A DNA stretch of 64,000 nucleotides from Scleromatobacter humisilvae (GTDB taxonomy: Bacteria > Pseudomonadota > Gammaproteobacteria > Burkholderiales > Burkholderiaceae_C). The stretch is taken from the NCBI RefSeq assembly GCF_023231945.1, contig NZ_JAJLJH010000009.1, positions 124,001 through 188,000 on the forward strand, in the 5' to 3' direction. Positions 18,116 through 27,722 of the stretch are shown here, piece after piece. Below the pieces are notes generated by a model. It was given only the letters and a program-made list of their open reading frames with translations. It was not told where the DNA came from and searched no databases. The first letter of the stretch is position 1, and every line of letters starts with the position of its first letter. The position numbers and the translations under genes are program-made.

Positions 18116-19726
18116 CTAGAAGCGCGCGACGCCGAACGCGTTCGGGCGCAAGGTGCGCGCATCGGCCTCGCGCGCGAGCGCCAGCGCGAGCGAGAGCACG
18201 CGGCGCGTGTCGCGCGGGGCGACGATGCCGTCGTCCCACAGCCGCGCGGTGCCGAACAGCACATGGGATTCGCGGTCGATGCGGTCGCGCAACTGCTTGC
18301 CCATCGCGGCCAGCGCCTCGTCATCGACCGGCGCCCCGGCGCGCGCGAGCTTCGCGGCGCCGACGATCTCCATCACCTTGCCGGCCTGCGCGCCGCCCAT
18401 CACCGCGGTGCGCGCGTTGGGCCAGCTGAAGATGAAGCGCGGGTCGAAGCCGCGGCCGCACATGCCGTAGTTGCCGGCGCCGAACGAGCCGCCGATCACG
18501 AACGTGAACTTCGGGACGCGCGCGTTGGCGACCGCCTGGATCATCTTCGCGCCATGCTTGATCGCGCCGCCGCGCTCGGCGGCCGAGCCGACCATGTAGC
18601 CGGTGGTGTTCTGCAGGAACACGAGCGGCGTGCCGGTCTGGTCGCACAGCTGGATGAACTGCGCGGCCTTGTTGGCGCCGTTCGGCTGGATCGGGCCCAT
18701 GTTGCCGAGGATGCCCACGGCCTGGCCGTCGACGCGCGCGTGGCCGCACAGCGTGTCGGCGCCGAAGCCGGGCTTGAACTCGAGGAAGTCGGAGCCGTCG
18801 ACCAGGCGGGCGATGACCTCGCGCACGTCGTAGGGCTCGCGCTCGTCGGCGGGCACGATGCCCATCAGCTCTTCGGCGTCGTAGAGCGGCTCGACGCACT
18901 GGTTGGCCGGCGGCGCGGCGTCCCACTGCAGCTTGTCGACCAGCTCGCGCGCGATCGCGATCGCGTGGGCGTCGTTCTCGCCGAGGTACTCGCCCAGGCC
19001 GGTGACCTCGGCATGCGTCTGCGCGCCGCCGAGTTCGTCGTCGGTGGCGTCCTCGCCGATCGCCGCCTTCACCAGCGGCGGGCCGGCCAGGTAGATGCTG
19101 GAGCGGCCGCGCACCAGCACGACGTAGTCGGACAACCCCGGGAGGTAGGCGCCGCCGGCGGTCGACGAACCGTGCACGACGGCGATCTGCGGGATGCCCG
19201 CCGCCGACAGCCGCGCCTGGTTGGCGAAGCTGCGTCCGCCCTCGACGAACATCTCGCTCTGGTACATCAGGTTGGCGCCGCCGGACTCGACGAGGTAGAC
19301 GAGCGGCAGCCTGTTCTCGAGCGCGACCTGCTGCGCACGCAACGCCTTGCGCAGGCCCATCGGCGAGACGGTGCCGCCCTTCAACGCGCTGTCGCTGGCC
19401 GAGATCACCACGCGCTTGCCCGCCACCAGCCCGATGCCGACGATGGAGCCGCCGCCCTGCACGCTCTTCCTGCCGTCGTCGTCATGCATGCCGAGTCCGG
19501 CCAGCGGCGACAGCTCGAGGAATCCGCTGCCGCGATCGAGCAGCTGAGCGACGCGCTCGCGCGGCAGCAGCTGGCCGCGTTGCTCGAACTTGTCGCGCTT
19601 GCTGGCGCTCTCGGCAATGACCTGCTGTTCGAGCTTGCGCACTTCGGCCAGCTTCCCGGCCATGCACGACGCATTCGCGACGAACGCCGCGGACCTCGGA
19701 TCGATCTTGCTGACGATCGCGGGCAT
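18116..19726 (-). CDS. Acyl-CoA carboxylase beta subunit (carboxyltransferase), AtuC/LiuB-like
   Basis: This 536-residue protein has N- and C-terminal crotonase-like carboxyltransferase domains. GQLLPRERV (about residue 50), VHGSSTAGGAYLPGLSDY (about 175-192), and the C-terminal NTTGYMVG and GGSFGAGNYGMCGRGF motifs mark the methylcrotonyl/geranyl-CoA carboxylase beta family rather than propionyl-CoA carboxylase. It transfers CO2 from carboxybiotin on the alpha subunit to the gamma carbon of an alkyl-substituted enoyl-CoA. Its ATG overlaps the SDR stop by four bases. Together with the AtuD-like dehydrogenase and AtuB-like SDR, the geranyl-CoA role is favoured, but not proven. Confidence 0.9.
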   Translation of the reverse strand: MPAIVSKIDPRSAAFVANASCMAGKLAEVRKLEQQVIAESASKRDKFEQRGQLLPRERVAQLLDRGSGFLELSPLAGLGMHDDDGRKSVQGGGSIVGIGLVAGKRVVISASDSALKGGTVSPMGLRKALRAQQVALENRLPLVYLVESGGANLMYQSEMFVEGGRSFANQARLSAAGIPQIAVVHGSSTAGGAYLPGLSDYVVLVRGRSSIYLAGPPLVKAAIGEDATDDELGGAQTHAEVTGLGEYLGENDAHAIAIARELVDKLQWDAAPPANQCVEPLYDAEELMGIVPADEREPYDVREVIARLVDGSDFLEFKPGFGADTLCGHARVDGQAVGILGNMGPIQPNGANKAAQFIQLCDQTGTPLVFLQNTTGYMVGSAAERGGAIKHGAKMIQAVANARVPKFTFVIGGSFGAGNYGMCGRGFDPRFIFSWPNARTAVMGGAQAGKVMEIVGAAKLARAGAPVDDEALAAMGKQLRDRIDRESHVLFGTARLWDDGIVAPRDTRRVLSLALALAREADARTLRPNAFGVARF

Positions 19727-20652
19727 CAGGCGGCGTCCGGCTTGTCTTGCTGCAGGACTTCCGGCGTGACCGCGCGATGGAAGCCGTCGAACGGCACCGA
19801 CCGGTCGTGGTCGACCGACGGGAACAGCGGCGAGCCCAGCGACGCGCCGCCGTCGATCTGCAGCGTGACGCCCGTGATGAACGACGCCGCCGGCGACAGC
19901 AGGAACACGATGGCCGCGCTGACCTCGGCCTCGAGGCCCAGCCGGCGCAGCGGCACGTGGCGCTTGAGCTTGGGAATCATGGCCTTCATCGCGCCGCCGT
20001 ACGTGTCCATGCCGCTGGAGGCGATCCAGCCCGGCGCGACCGCGTTGACGCGCACGCCGGACGACGCCCATTCGAACGACGCCGTCATCGTGAGATTGCT
20101 CATGCCCGCGCGCGCCGCGCCCGAGTGCGCCATGCCGGGCATGCCGTTGCGGAAGTCGGCCGTCATGTTGACGATGGCGCCGCCGTGCTGCTGGAAGCTC
20201 TGCAGGAACAGCTCGCGCATCATCAGGAAGCCGCCGGTCAGGTTGTTGGCGACCACGGCCTCGAAGCCGCGCTTGCTGATGGCCATCATCGGCGCGGGGA
20301 ACTGGCCGCCGGCGTTGTTGACCAGGCCGTGCACCACGCCCTCGCTCGCGACGACGTCGGCGACGTTGGTCTTGACGGCCTCGTCGTCGCGGATGTCGAA
20401 CGCGCGCCAGGCGCACTGGCCGCCGTCCTCGCGGATCTCGGCGGCCACGCGCTCGAGCTTGTCGGCGCTGCGCCCACTGATGACAACGTTAGCGCCGAGC
20501 GCCGCCAGCTCGTGCGCGACGGCCCGGCCGATGCCCGAGCCGCCGCCGGTGACCCAGATGCGCCGGCCCGCGAACAGCCCCGTGGCGAACACGCTGCGGT
20601 AGCGCGAAGAAGGGATGGCGGCGTCGTTCGGATCCGGAGAAGCTGTCGTCAT
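19726..20652 (-). CDS. Short-chain dehydrogenase/reductase, AtuB/AtuG-like
   Basis: This 308-residue Rossmann-fold oxidoreductase has the cofactor motif TGGGSGIGRA (about 36-45), NNAGG, and an active-site region in which the usual Tyr-x-x-x-Lys is replaced: the text reads HSGAARAGM, with alanine and arginine at those places. The canonical catalytic tyrosine is therefore not obvious, a trait shared with 2,4-dienoyl-CoA reductase-like SDRs. The RYRSVFATGLFAGR N-terminus resembles Atu-cluster SDRs. It is first in the minus-strand operon. The ATG at 20652 is chosen because an ATG-like start further upstream at 20694 would lie inside the proposed -10 element. Confidence 0.85.
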   Translation of the reverse strand: MTTASPDPNDAAIPSSRYRSVFATGLFAGRRIWVTGGGSGIGRAVAHELAALGANVVISGRSADKLERVAAEIREDGGQCAWRAFDIRDDEAVKTNVADVVASEGVVHGLVNNAGGQFPAPMMAISKRGFEAVVANNLTGGFLMMRELFLQSFQQHGGAIVNMTADFRNGMPGMAHSGAARAGMSNLTMTASFEWASSGVRVNAVAPGWIASSGMDTYGGAMKAMIPKLKRHVPLRRLGLEAEVSAAIVFLLSPAASFITGVTLQIDGGASLGSPLFPSVDHDRSVPFDGFHRAVTPEVLQQDKPDAA

Positions 20653-20690
20653 GAAAACGCGTTTCTTTGCAGCGAAGCGATGTGCGTGCC

Positions 20691-20721
20691 GCATTAGGCT
20701 TCAGGGTGACGTTAACGTCAA
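20691..20721 (-). promoter_or_regulatory. Promoter with 19-bp spacer for the catabolic operon
   Basis: On the minus strand, -35 TTGACG (20716-20721) and -10 TAATGC (20691-20696) are separated by exactly 19 bp. Such long spacers are characteristic of promoters controlled by MerR-family regulators, which untwist the DNA. The -35 element is the right arm of the palindrome at 20704-20723. Confidence 0.55.
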
Positions 20722-20723
20722 CC
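20704..20723. promoter_or_regulatory. LiuR-type MerR operator palindrome
   Basis: GGGTGACGTTAACGTCAACC is a 20-bp palindrome with a single mismatched pair and a perfect 14-bp core TGACGTTAACGTCA. It lies in the divergent region between the carboxylase operon and the SCP2-MerR genes. It resembles, from memory, the operator class of LiuR, the MerR regulator of branched-chain acyl-CoA catabolism. Confidence 0.7.
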
Positions 20724-20850
20724 TCATCCCGCGTCGGGAATTACACTGATGGCTTCGTCACGTCCAGGGCATAGCATGGCCGCGATCGTCTGGCACGCCC
20801 TCCGGGGCCGACGCACGCCATCCCCAACCCAATTCCCCTCAGGACTTCCC

Positions 20851-21150
20851 ATGGACATCGAGACCGCCACCGAACAACTGCGCGCCAAGGTCGGCGAGGA
20901 CTGCGGCCTCGGCGCCGTGCTGAAGTTCGACTGCGGCGCCGACGGCGCGATCGTGATCGACGCCACCAAGGTGCCCAACACGGTGTCCAACGACGCGTCC
21001 ATCGTGGCCGACTGCACCGTCGCGCTCGCCCTGGCCACGCTCGGCGACCTGCTCGCCGGCGAGCTCGAGCCCACCACCGGCTTCATGATGGGCAAGTTCA
21101 AGGTGTCGGGCGACATGAGCGTCGCGCTCAAGCTGCAACGCATTCTCTGA
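20851..21150 (+). CDS. SCP2 sterol-carrier domain protein
   Basis: This 99-residue single-domain protein has the family-typical ending TGFMMGKFKVSGDMSVALKLQ. SCP2 domains bind fatty acyl chains or acyl-CoAs in a hydrophobic tunnel and often accompany beta-oxidation genes, so it may shuttle the hydrophobic acyl-CoA of this pathway. It is the first gene of the plus-strand arm, seven bases before the regulator's GTG, so the two are co-transcribed. Confidence 0.85.
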   Translation: MDIETATEQLRAKVGEDCGLGAVLKFDCGADGAIVIDATKVPNTVSNDASIVADCTVALALATLGDLLAGELEPTTGFMMGKFKVSGDMSVALKLQRIL

Positions 21151-21157
21151 GACCGCC

Positions 21158-21607
21158 GTGGACCGCCCGGCCCGCCACGCCACGCGCCCGCAGACCGCGG
21201 ACGAGGTCGTCGCCGACCATCGCAGCGACGACGCCGGCCAGCTGTTCGGCATCGCGGAGCTGTGCCAGGAGTTCGGCATCTCGCCGCGCGCGCTGCGCTT
21301 CTACGAGGACAAGGGCCTGCTCTCGCCGCGGCGCGTCAACGGCACGCGCGTGTACACGCGGCGCGACCGCGCGCGGCTGCAGCTGATCCTGCGCGCCAAG
21401 GCCATCGGCTCGTCGCTCGCCGAGATCAAGCACTACCTCGACCTGTACGGCACGCACGGCGAGGGCCGCACGGTGCAGATGAAGTACGTGCTGGACAAGA
21501 CGACCAAGGCCATCGCCGAACTCGAGCAGAAGCGCGCGCACATCGACGCGTCGCTGGCCGAGCTGCGAATCATCAACGCCACGGTCAAGCGTGGCCTGGG
21601 AAAGTGA
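21158..21607 (+). CDS. MerR-family regulator (LiuR-like) of the acyl-CoA catabolic genes
   Basis: This 149-residue protein begins with GTG. A winged helix-turn-helix spans about residues 28-95 (FGIAELCQEFGISPRALRFYEDKGLL, then RVYTRRDRARLQLI), followed by a dimerising coiled coil (about 100-140). There are no clustered cysteines, so it is not a metal sensor; an acyl-CoA-type effector is likely, as in LiuR. It sits between the two catabolic arms, and the palindrome upstream of SCP2 is the obvious binding site. A hairpin-forming repeat follows the gene. Confidence 0.9.
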   Translation: MDRPARHATRPQTADEVVADHRSDDAGQLFGIAELCQEFGISPRALRFYEDKGLLSPRRVNGTRVYTRRDRARLQLILRAKAIGSSLAEIKHYLDLYGTHGEGRTVQMKYVLDKTTKAIAELEQKRAHIDASLAELRIINATVKRGLGK

Positions 21608-21638
21608 CATGACCACCCCCACGCTCCCTCCGGTCGCT

Positions 21639-21653
21639 GCCCCCCGAGGGGGC
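21639..21653. repeat. GCCCCC-CGA-GGGGGC intergenic palindrome
   Basis: A 6-bp perfect stem with a three-base loop lies inside a 135-bp gap (21608-21742). The surrounding text CCACGCTCCCTCCGGTCGCT resembles a repeated intergenic element seen in Comamonadaceae genomes, from memory. It may also stop transcription from the merR side. There is one copy in this window. Confidence 0.5.
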
Positions 21654-21742
21654 GCTCGGTTCGGCTCGGATGTGATCCTCGCTTCCCGAGAGCTTGGTCG
21701 GGCCTGCGGCCGGCAAACCCTAGAAATGTGAGACGCAACACC

Positions 21743-22948
21743 ATGTCAGACGCACTGATCTACGACCACGTCCGCACCCCGCGCGGCAAGGGCAAGAAGG
21801 ACGGCAGCCTGCACCAGGCGACGCCGGTGTGGCTGCTGCGCGGGCTGCTGCAGTCGCTGCAGCAGCGACTGGATCTCGACACCGCGCTCGTCGACGACGT
21901 CGTGCTCGGCTGCGTCACGCCGGTGGGCGAGCAAGGCGCCGACATCGCGCGCACGGCGGTGCTCGACGCCGGCTGGGCCGAGTCCGTCGCCGGCGTCACG
22001 CTGTCGCGCTTCTGCGCGTCGGGCCTGGAGGCCGTCAACCTGGCCGCGGCCAAGGTGGCGAGCGGCTTTGAGGACTTCGTCGTCGCTGGCGGCATCGAAT
22101 CGATGAGCCGCTGGACGATGGGCTCGGACGGCGGCGCGTGGTTCATGGATCCGCGCATCAACCAGGGCATCGCGTTCATCCCGCAAGGCATCAGCGCCGA
22201 CCTGATCGCGATGCTCGAAGGCTTCACGCGCCACGATCTCGACACGTATGCGCTGCAGTCGCATCAGCGGGCCGCGGCGGCTCGGGCGGCAGGGCATTTC
22301 AAGAAGTCCGTCGTGCCCGTGCACGACATCGCCGGCCTGCTGCTGCTGGCCGAGGACGAGACGATCCGCGCCAACGCCACGCTCGAGGCGATGGCCAGGC
22401 TCGAACCGTCGTTCGCGGCGATGGGCGCGATGGGCTTCGACGCCACCGCGCTGCGCAAGTACACGACGGTCGAGAAGATCACGCACGTGCACCACGCGGG
22501 CAACGCGTCGGGCATCGTCGATGGCGCCGCGCTGATGCTGATCGGCTCGGCCGAAGCGGGCGCGCGGGCCGGGCTGCGGGCGCGGGCGCGCATCCGCAGC
22601 GTCGCGGTGATCGGCTCCGAGCCCACCATCATGCTGACCGGCCCGACGCCGGCGTGCCGCAAGGCGCTCGCCAAGGCCGGCCTGCAGGCGTCCGACATCG
22701 ACCTGTGGGAGATCAACGAGGCCTTCGCCGCGGTGCCCATGAAGACGGCGCGCGACCTCGGCGTGTCGCTGGATCGCGTCAACGTCAACGGCGGCGCGAT
22801 CGCGATGGGCCATCCGCTCGGCGCGACCGGCTGCATCATCCTCGGCACGCTGCTCGACGAACTCGAACGCCGCGACCAAGCGCTCGGCTGCGCCACGCTG
22901 TGCGTCGGCGGCGGCATGGGCATCGCGACGATCATCGAGAGGATCTGA
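21743..22948 (+). CDS. Acetyl-CoA C-acyltransferase (thiolase)
   Basis: This 401-residue thiolase has nucleophile cysteine in [14 protein letters not shown] (about residue 92), GGIESMSRW, the [12 protein letters not shown] segment, the catalytic histidine in [14 protein letters not shown] (about 353), and the second cysteine in LCVGGGMG near the C-terminus. It cleaves 3-ketoacyl-CoA to acetyl-CoA and a shortened acyl-CoA. The ATG at 21743 is chosen over an upstream in-frame start because the family N-terminus ([14 protein letters not shown]) follows directly. It ends one base before the next ATG, so it pairs with the multifunctional enzyme like FadA with FadB. Confidence 0.92.
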   Translation: MSDALIYDHVRTPRGKGKKDGSLHQATPVWLLRGLLQSLQQRLDLDTALVDDVVLGCVTPVGEQGADIARTAVLDAGWAESVAGVTLSRFCASGLEAVNLAAAKVASGFEDFVVAGGIESMSRWTMGSDGGAWFMDPRINQGIAFIPQGISADLIAMLEGFTRHDLDTYALQSHQRAAAARAAGHFKKSVVPVHDIAGLLLLAEDETIRANATLEAMARLEPSFAAMGAMGFDATALRKYTTVEKITHVHHAGNASGIVDGAALMLIGSAEAGARAGLRARARIRSVAVIGSEPTIMLTGPTPACRKALAKAGLQASDIDLWEINEAFAAVPMKTARDLGVSLDRVNVNGGAIAMGHPLGATGCIILGTLLDELERRDQALGCATLCVGGGMGIATIIERI

Positions 22949-22949
22949 A

Positions 22950-25085
22950 ATGAGTGAAGCACTTCTCGTGAGCGTCTGCGCCGACGGCATCGCCACCGCC
23001 ACGATCAACTCCCCGGGCCGTTCGATGAACGTGCTCAACGACGACCTCGCCGTGCCGCTCGCGGCACTGGTCGAGCGCCTGGCGACCGACGCCTCGATCA
23101 AGGGCCTCGTCCTCGCGTCCAGCAAGAAGGACTTCCTCGCCGGCGCCGACGTCGACCGCCTGCGCGCGCTGGAGACGGCGCAGCAGGCCTTCGACGAATC
23201 GATGCGCTTCAAGAAGCTGCTGCGCGCGATGGAGCTGGGCGGCAAGCCCGTGGTCGCGGCGATCAACGGCAAGTGCCTGGGCGGCGGGCTGGAGATCGCG
23301 CTGGCCTGCCATCACCGCATCGTGCTCGACGACGGCAGGGCGCGCCTGGGCCTGCCAGAAGTCAAGCTGGGCCTGCTGCCCGGCGGCGGCGGCACGCAAC
23401 GCCTGCCGCGGCTCGTCGGCATGCAGCAGGCGCTGCAGTGGATGGGCGAAGGCTCGGACGTGCGCGCTTCGCAGGCGTTGAAGTCGGGCCTGGTCGGCGA
23501 ACTGGCGTCTTCGGCGGACGAGCTGCACGCGAAGGCGCGCGCATGGATCCTCGCGAACCCGTCGCCCAAGCAACCGTGGGACACGCCGAAGTTCCGCTAT
23601 CCCGGCGGCGACTCGCGCAGTCCCGCGGCGGCGCAGCTGTTCTCGATCGCGCCGTCCATGGTGTCGGCCAAGAGCCAGGGCAATTATCCCGCGATCACGC
23701 ACATCCTGTCGTGCGTGTTCGAGGGCGGCGTCGTCGGCTTCGACGCGGCGCTCGAGATCGAGTCGCGCTACTTCGCGGCCTGCGTGGTGTCGCCCGAATC
23801 GCGCAACATGATCGGCACGCTCTGGTACCAGCTGCAGGCGATCGAGAAAGGCGCGTCGCGGCCCGCCGGCTTCGAGCCGCGGCTCGTCAAGCGCCTGGGC
23901 ATCCTCGGCGCCGGCATGATGGGCGCGGGCATCGCCTACGTCGCGGCCAGGGCGGGGATCGAGGTCAAGCTGCTCGACACCTCGCCCGACAACGCCGTGC
24001 GCGGCCGCCTCTATTCGCAGGACTTGCTGGACAAGGCCGTGCGCAAGGGCCAGACGACGCCCGAGCAGCGCGACGCGACGCTCGCGCGCATCACGCCGAC
24101 CGTGCAGTTCGAGGATCTCGCCGGCTGCGACCTCGTCGTCGAGGCCGTGTTCGAGGATCGCTCGATCAAGGCGGACGTGACGCGCCGCGCCGAGGCCCAG
24201 CTCGCGCACGAGGCGGTGTTCGCGTCCAACACGTCCACGCTGCCGATCACCAGCCTCGCGCAGGCCAGCGTGCGCCCCACGCAGTTCATCGGCCTGCACT
24301 TCTTCTCGCCGGTCGACAAGATGCCGCTGGTCGAGATCATCATGGGCAGGCAGACCGACGACGCGACGCTCGCGCTCGCGTTCGACTTCGTGCGCCAGAT
24401 CGGCAAGACGCCCATCGTCGTCAACGACTCGCGCGGCTTCTACACGAGCCGCGTGTTCGCGACCTACGTGATGGAAGGCCTGGCGATGCTCAAGGAAGGC
24501 GTGCACCCGCGCCACATCGAGGCCGCGGGCCTGCAGGCCGGCATGCCGATGCCGCCGCTGGCGCTGCAGGACGAGGTCTCGCTGACGCTGGCGCTGCACG
24601 TGGCCGACCAGACCCGCAAGGATCTCGCCGCCGAGGGCAAGGCCTACGTCGAGCACCCCGGCGAATCGGTGCTGCGCCAGATGTGCGAGCTGGGCCGCAT
24701 CGGCCGCAAGGCCAACCTCGGCTTCTACGACTGGACGGACGCCGGCCGCAGCCTGTGGCCCGGCCTGGCCGAGATGTTCCCCGTCGCCGCGCAGCAGCCG
24801 ACCCAGCGGGAACTGATCGACCGCCTCATGTTCGTGCAAGCCAACGAGGCCGCGCGCTGTGTCGAGGAAGGCGTGCTGCGCTCGGTGGCCGACGCCAACA
24901 TCGGCTCGATCTTCGGCTGGGGCTTCGCGCCGTTCCATGGCGGGGCGCTGCAGTTCGTCAACGCGATGGGGGCGCGGAAATTCGTGGCGCGTGCGCGCGA
25001 GCTGGCGCGGGCGCACGGGGCGCGCTTCGAGCCGGCGCATGTGGTGGTGAACCTGGCGGAGAGGGATGGCGTCTTCGAGGATTGA
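22950..25085 (+). CDS. Fatty-acid oxidation multifunctional enzyme (enoyl-CoA hydratase / 3-hydroxyacyl-CoA dehydrogenase), FadB/FadJ-like
   Basis: The 711-residue protein has an N-terminal crotonase domain (about 1-190, with [22 protein letters not shown], and [21 protein letters not shown]). It is followed by an NAD-binding dehydrogenase domain (about 310-490, [14 protein letters not shown]) and a C-terminal helical domain (about 495-705). Catalytic [14 protein letters not shown] is present. It hydrates enoyl-CoA and oxidises the 3-hydroxy product. With the thiolase upstream it forms a complete beta-oxidation turn, suited to the branched acyl-CoAs released by the divergent operon. Confidence 0.93.
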   Translation: MSEALLVSVCADGIATATINSPGRSMNVLNDDLAVPLAALVERLATDASIKGLVLASSKKDFLAGADVDRLRALETAQQAFDESMRFKKLLRAMELGGKPVVAAINGKCLGGGLEIALACHHRIVLDDGRARLGLPEVKLGLLPGGGGTQRLPRLVGMQQALQWMGEGSDVRASQALKSGLVGELASSADELHAKARAWILANPSPKQPWDTPKFRYPGGDSRSPAAAQLFSIAPSMVSAKSQGNYPAITHILSCVFEGGVVGFDAALEIESRYFAACVVSPESRNMIGTLWYQLQAIEKGASRPAGFEPRLVKRLGILGAGMMGAGIAYVAARAGIEVKLLDTSPDNAVRGRLYSQDLLDKAVRKGQTTPEQRDATLARITPTVQFEDLAGCDLVVEAVFEDRSIKADVTRRAEAQLAHEAVFASNTSTLPITSLAQASVRPTQFIGLHFFSPVDKMPLVEIIMGRQTDDATLALAFDFVRQIGKTPIVVNDSRGFYTSRVFATYVMEGLAMLKEGVHPRHIEAAGLQAGMPMPPLALQDEVSLTLALHVADQTRKDLAAEGKAYVEHPGESVLRQMCELGRIGRKANLGFYDWTDAGRSLWPGLAEMFPVAAQQPTQRELIDRLMFVQANEAARCVEEGVLRSVADANIGSIFGWGFAPFHGGALQFVNAMGARKFVARARELARAHGARFEPAHVVVNLAERDGVFED

Positions 25086-25121
25086 AGCGCCGCGCCAATC
25101 GTACCGGCGGGGGTCGCGGCC

Positions 25122-27722
25122 CTAGCCCGCCTCGACCCGGTTGCGCCCGCCGCGCTTGGCGCGGTATAGCGCGACGTCCGCGCGCGCCACGAGGCTCTCG
25201 ACATCCTCGCCGTCCGCCAGCTGGGCCACGCCGAAACTCGCGGTGCGGTGGCCGACGCCCTTGAAGTCGTGCGCGGCGATGCGTTCGCGCAGGTGCTGCG
25301 CCAGCGCGCGTACGCCGACGACATCGGTATCGCGGCAGACCACGAGGAACTCTTCGCCGCCCCAGCGGCCGACCTCGTCGGTGCGCCGCGAGCTCGCCTT
25401 CAGCAGTTCGCCGATCGTCGTCAACACCCGGTCGCCCGCGAGGTGGCCATGTTGGTCGTTGACGGACTTGAAGTGATCCAGGTCGAGCAGGATCACCGAC
25501 ACCGGCGCGCCGCTGCGCGCGTTTCGCGCGGCCTCGTCTGCCAGCACCTGGTCGAGGCGCAGCCGGTTCGACAGGCCTGTCAGCGTGTCCGATACCGACA
25601 GTTGCTCCAGCTGCGCGTTCTTTCGCACCAGTTGCGCCTGCGCATCGGCGTTCGCAAGCGCGATCGCGCCATACGCGCACAGCGTGCGGAAGATCGCGAG
25701 CTCGCGCTCCGCATAGGCGCGCGGACGGTCCGCGCCGATGCTCATCACGCCCAGCAGGCGGTCGGCGTCCGACAGCGGCGCGCACATGACGCTGCGCGAG
25801 TGCCCGGTGCCGCCGACCCCTGCGGCCTCGCCGCCATCGGCATCCGGCTCGCCGCCCGTCATGAGCTCGCGCCGCTCGCGCGCGCAGCGTGCGGCCGGGC
25901 GCCGCGGGTCGTCGACTGCGATCCGGTGCGGCGGCAGCGGCGCGCCGGCCTCCACGCCGAAGATCATGACCAGCTCGCGTCCGTCCGCCGACACGCGGTG
26001 GATCACCAGCGACGTCGCGTCGAGCAGCGCGCGCACGTGCAGGTCGAGCGCCGCGAGGATCGCCGACGGTTCGAGGTTGCGCGTGATCTCTCGGCCGATC
26101 GTGCCGAGGCGTTCCAGCGTCTCCAGCCGCTCGGCCTGCGCGCGCGCCAGGCTGCGCTGGTGCTCGGCTTCCGCCTGGGCGCGCTCGGTCTCGTGCGTCA
26201 CCTGCATCGCCACGGCGCGGTTGCGCGCCTCCTGGCTGCGCGAGGTCTCGCGCGACACGCCCGCCCGCTGGCTGAAGGCATACGCCTGGACGTAGTCGCC
26301 CAGGCGGGCGTATTCGCGGGCGATGGCGTCGAGCAGTTCTCCGGGCACCGTGAAGCGAGCGATGCCGTCGGCCAGCGCGAGCGCGCGCAGCAGAACGTGC
26401 AGCGCGACGCTCGGTGCCTCGACCCCGGGCGGCGCCGGCAGCGCGCGATCGACATCGAGCGCGTGCACGTCGGCCATCACGCGCAGCGCGGCGACCTGCA
26501 GGTTGGGCGCGCCCTCGCCGTGCCGCAACGCCGCCTCGGCCGCCGCCAGCGCCTGCGCCGGCTGGCCGAGCGCGAGCAGCGCCCTCGCCTGCCCGCACCG
26601 GGCATGCGACTGCAGGTCGGATTGCCGCAACGCATCCGCGCGTTCCACGAGCCCACGCGCGACGGCGAGCGCGTCCGCGAAATGGGTCGCCGCGAGCTCC
26701 ACCTCCACCAGTTGCCACATCGCATAGGCGTGGTTGCGCGAAGCCGCGAGCGGCGCCATCAGCTCGAGCGCTTCCTGCAGCATCTCCCGGCTGGCATCGA
26801 GGCGGTCAAGCAGCCGCAGCGTGTGAGCGGTCTGCAGCAGCGCCACGCCCATGGCGCCCGGGCCGCCCGCGGAACGCGCCAGCTCCAGTCCGCGCTGCAT
26901 CCAGTCGAGCGCGGCCGGATAGTCGTTGAGATGGTTCAGCGAATCGCCGGTGTTCGTTGCCGCGATCACCGCGCGCCGCGGCTGCCCGCTCGCGAGCGCC
27001 AGCGTGTAGGCGCGCGCGAAGTGGCGGATCGCCGGCACGAAATCGCTCGCATGGTGCGCGCATACCGCCCGGAAATCCTCGACCCAGCAGGCCGCCGCCA
27101 CCGACAGTCCGTCCCGTCCTGCGGCGAAGCGCGCGCCCCAGCGCGCGTGCGCGGCCGACGAATCGCGGAACGCCGCAAAATAGGCCTGCGCGGCCTCCGC
27201 GATGTCCACGCGCGACGCGTCCAACCCGCGTGCTGCCTCCGCCATCGCCTGCAACTCGGCGTCCTTCCCCGGCCAGTCGCCGCGGTCGATCGCGAGCATC
27301 GCGCGCATCCAATGCGCATCGGCACGGCCGCGCGCGTCAGCAACGGCATCGAAGGACTGCAGCGCATCGTGCGCCCGGCTCGCCGCGGCATCGAGACGGC
27401 CCGCGAGCCAGTCGGCCTCGGCGCAGACCAGTTGCAGGCGGGCGGCGTGGCCCCGGCGGGCGTCCGCCGGCCAGCCGCCGAACCGCGCCTCGGCGTCGTC
27501 GGCCAGCACCAGCGCGCGCGCCGGATTGCGCTGGCGCAACTGCCACGCGAGCGCGACAAATGCCTCAGGCGACGCGTCGCCACCCGCCACCATGAGTTCG
27601 AGCGCCATCAGCGCGTCGTCGTCGACGAGGAACTCCAGGCTCGCCAGGTCAGGCGACTGTTCCTCGAGCCGGCGTGTCGACACGCTTGCGGCCGAGAGGG
27701 CATTCCGCTCCGCGTCGCGCAC
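25122..27722 (-). CDS. TPR-GAF-GGDEF diguanylate cyclase
   Basis: From the GTG at 27722 the protein has 866 residues. That start is chosen because GGGGGAG precedes it by eight bases and the extra upstream residues look non-coding. An all-helical TPR-like region (about 1-440) is followed by a coiled-coil segment, a GAF domain (about 520-690), and a GGDEF domain (about 700-865). The motif is GGEEF with an RRTD inhibitory site five residues before it, so activity and product feedback are likely. No membrane helix is evident; it should act in the cytoplasm and sense a small ligand through GAF or a partner through TPR. It is convergent with the thiolase operon. Confidence 0.88.
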   Translation of the reverse strand: MRDAERNALSAASVSTRRLEEQSPDLASLEFLVDDDALMALELMVAGGDASPEAFVALAWQLRQRNPARALVLADDAEARFGGWPADARRGHAARLQLVCAEADWLAGRLDAAASRAHDALQSFDAVADARGRADAHWMRAMLAIDRGDWPGKDAELQAMAEAARGLDASRVDIAEAAQAYFAAFRDSSAAHARWGARFAAGRDGLSVAAACWVEDFRAVCAHHASDFVPAIRHFARAYTLALASGQPRRAVIAATNTGDSLNHLNDYPAALDWMQRGLELARSAGGPGAMGVALLQTAHTLRLLDRLDASREMLQEALELMAPLAASRNHAYAMWQLVEVELAATHFADALAVARGLVERADALRQSDLQSHARCGQARALLALGQPAQALAAAEAALRHGEGAPNLQVAALRVMADVHALDVDRALPAPPGVEAPSVALHVLLRALALADGIARFTVPGELLDAIAREYARLGDYVQAYAFSQRAGVSRETSRSQEARNRAVAMQVTHETERAQAEAEHQRSLARAQAERLETLERLGTIGREITRNLEPSAILAALDLHVRALLDATSLVIHRVSADGRELVMIFGVEAGAPLPPHRIAVDDPRRPAARCARERRELMTGGEPDADGGEAAGVGGTGHSRSVMCAPLSDADRLLGVMSIGADRPRAYAERELAIFRTLCAYGAIALANADAQAQLVRKNAQLEQLSVSDTLTGLSNRLRLDQVLADEAARNARSGAPVSVILLDLDHFKSVNDQHGHLAGDRVLTTIGELLKASSRRTDEVGRWGGEEFLVVCRDTDVVGVRALAQHLRERIAAHDFKGVGHRTASFGVAQLADGEDVESLVARADVALYRAKRGGRNRVEAG

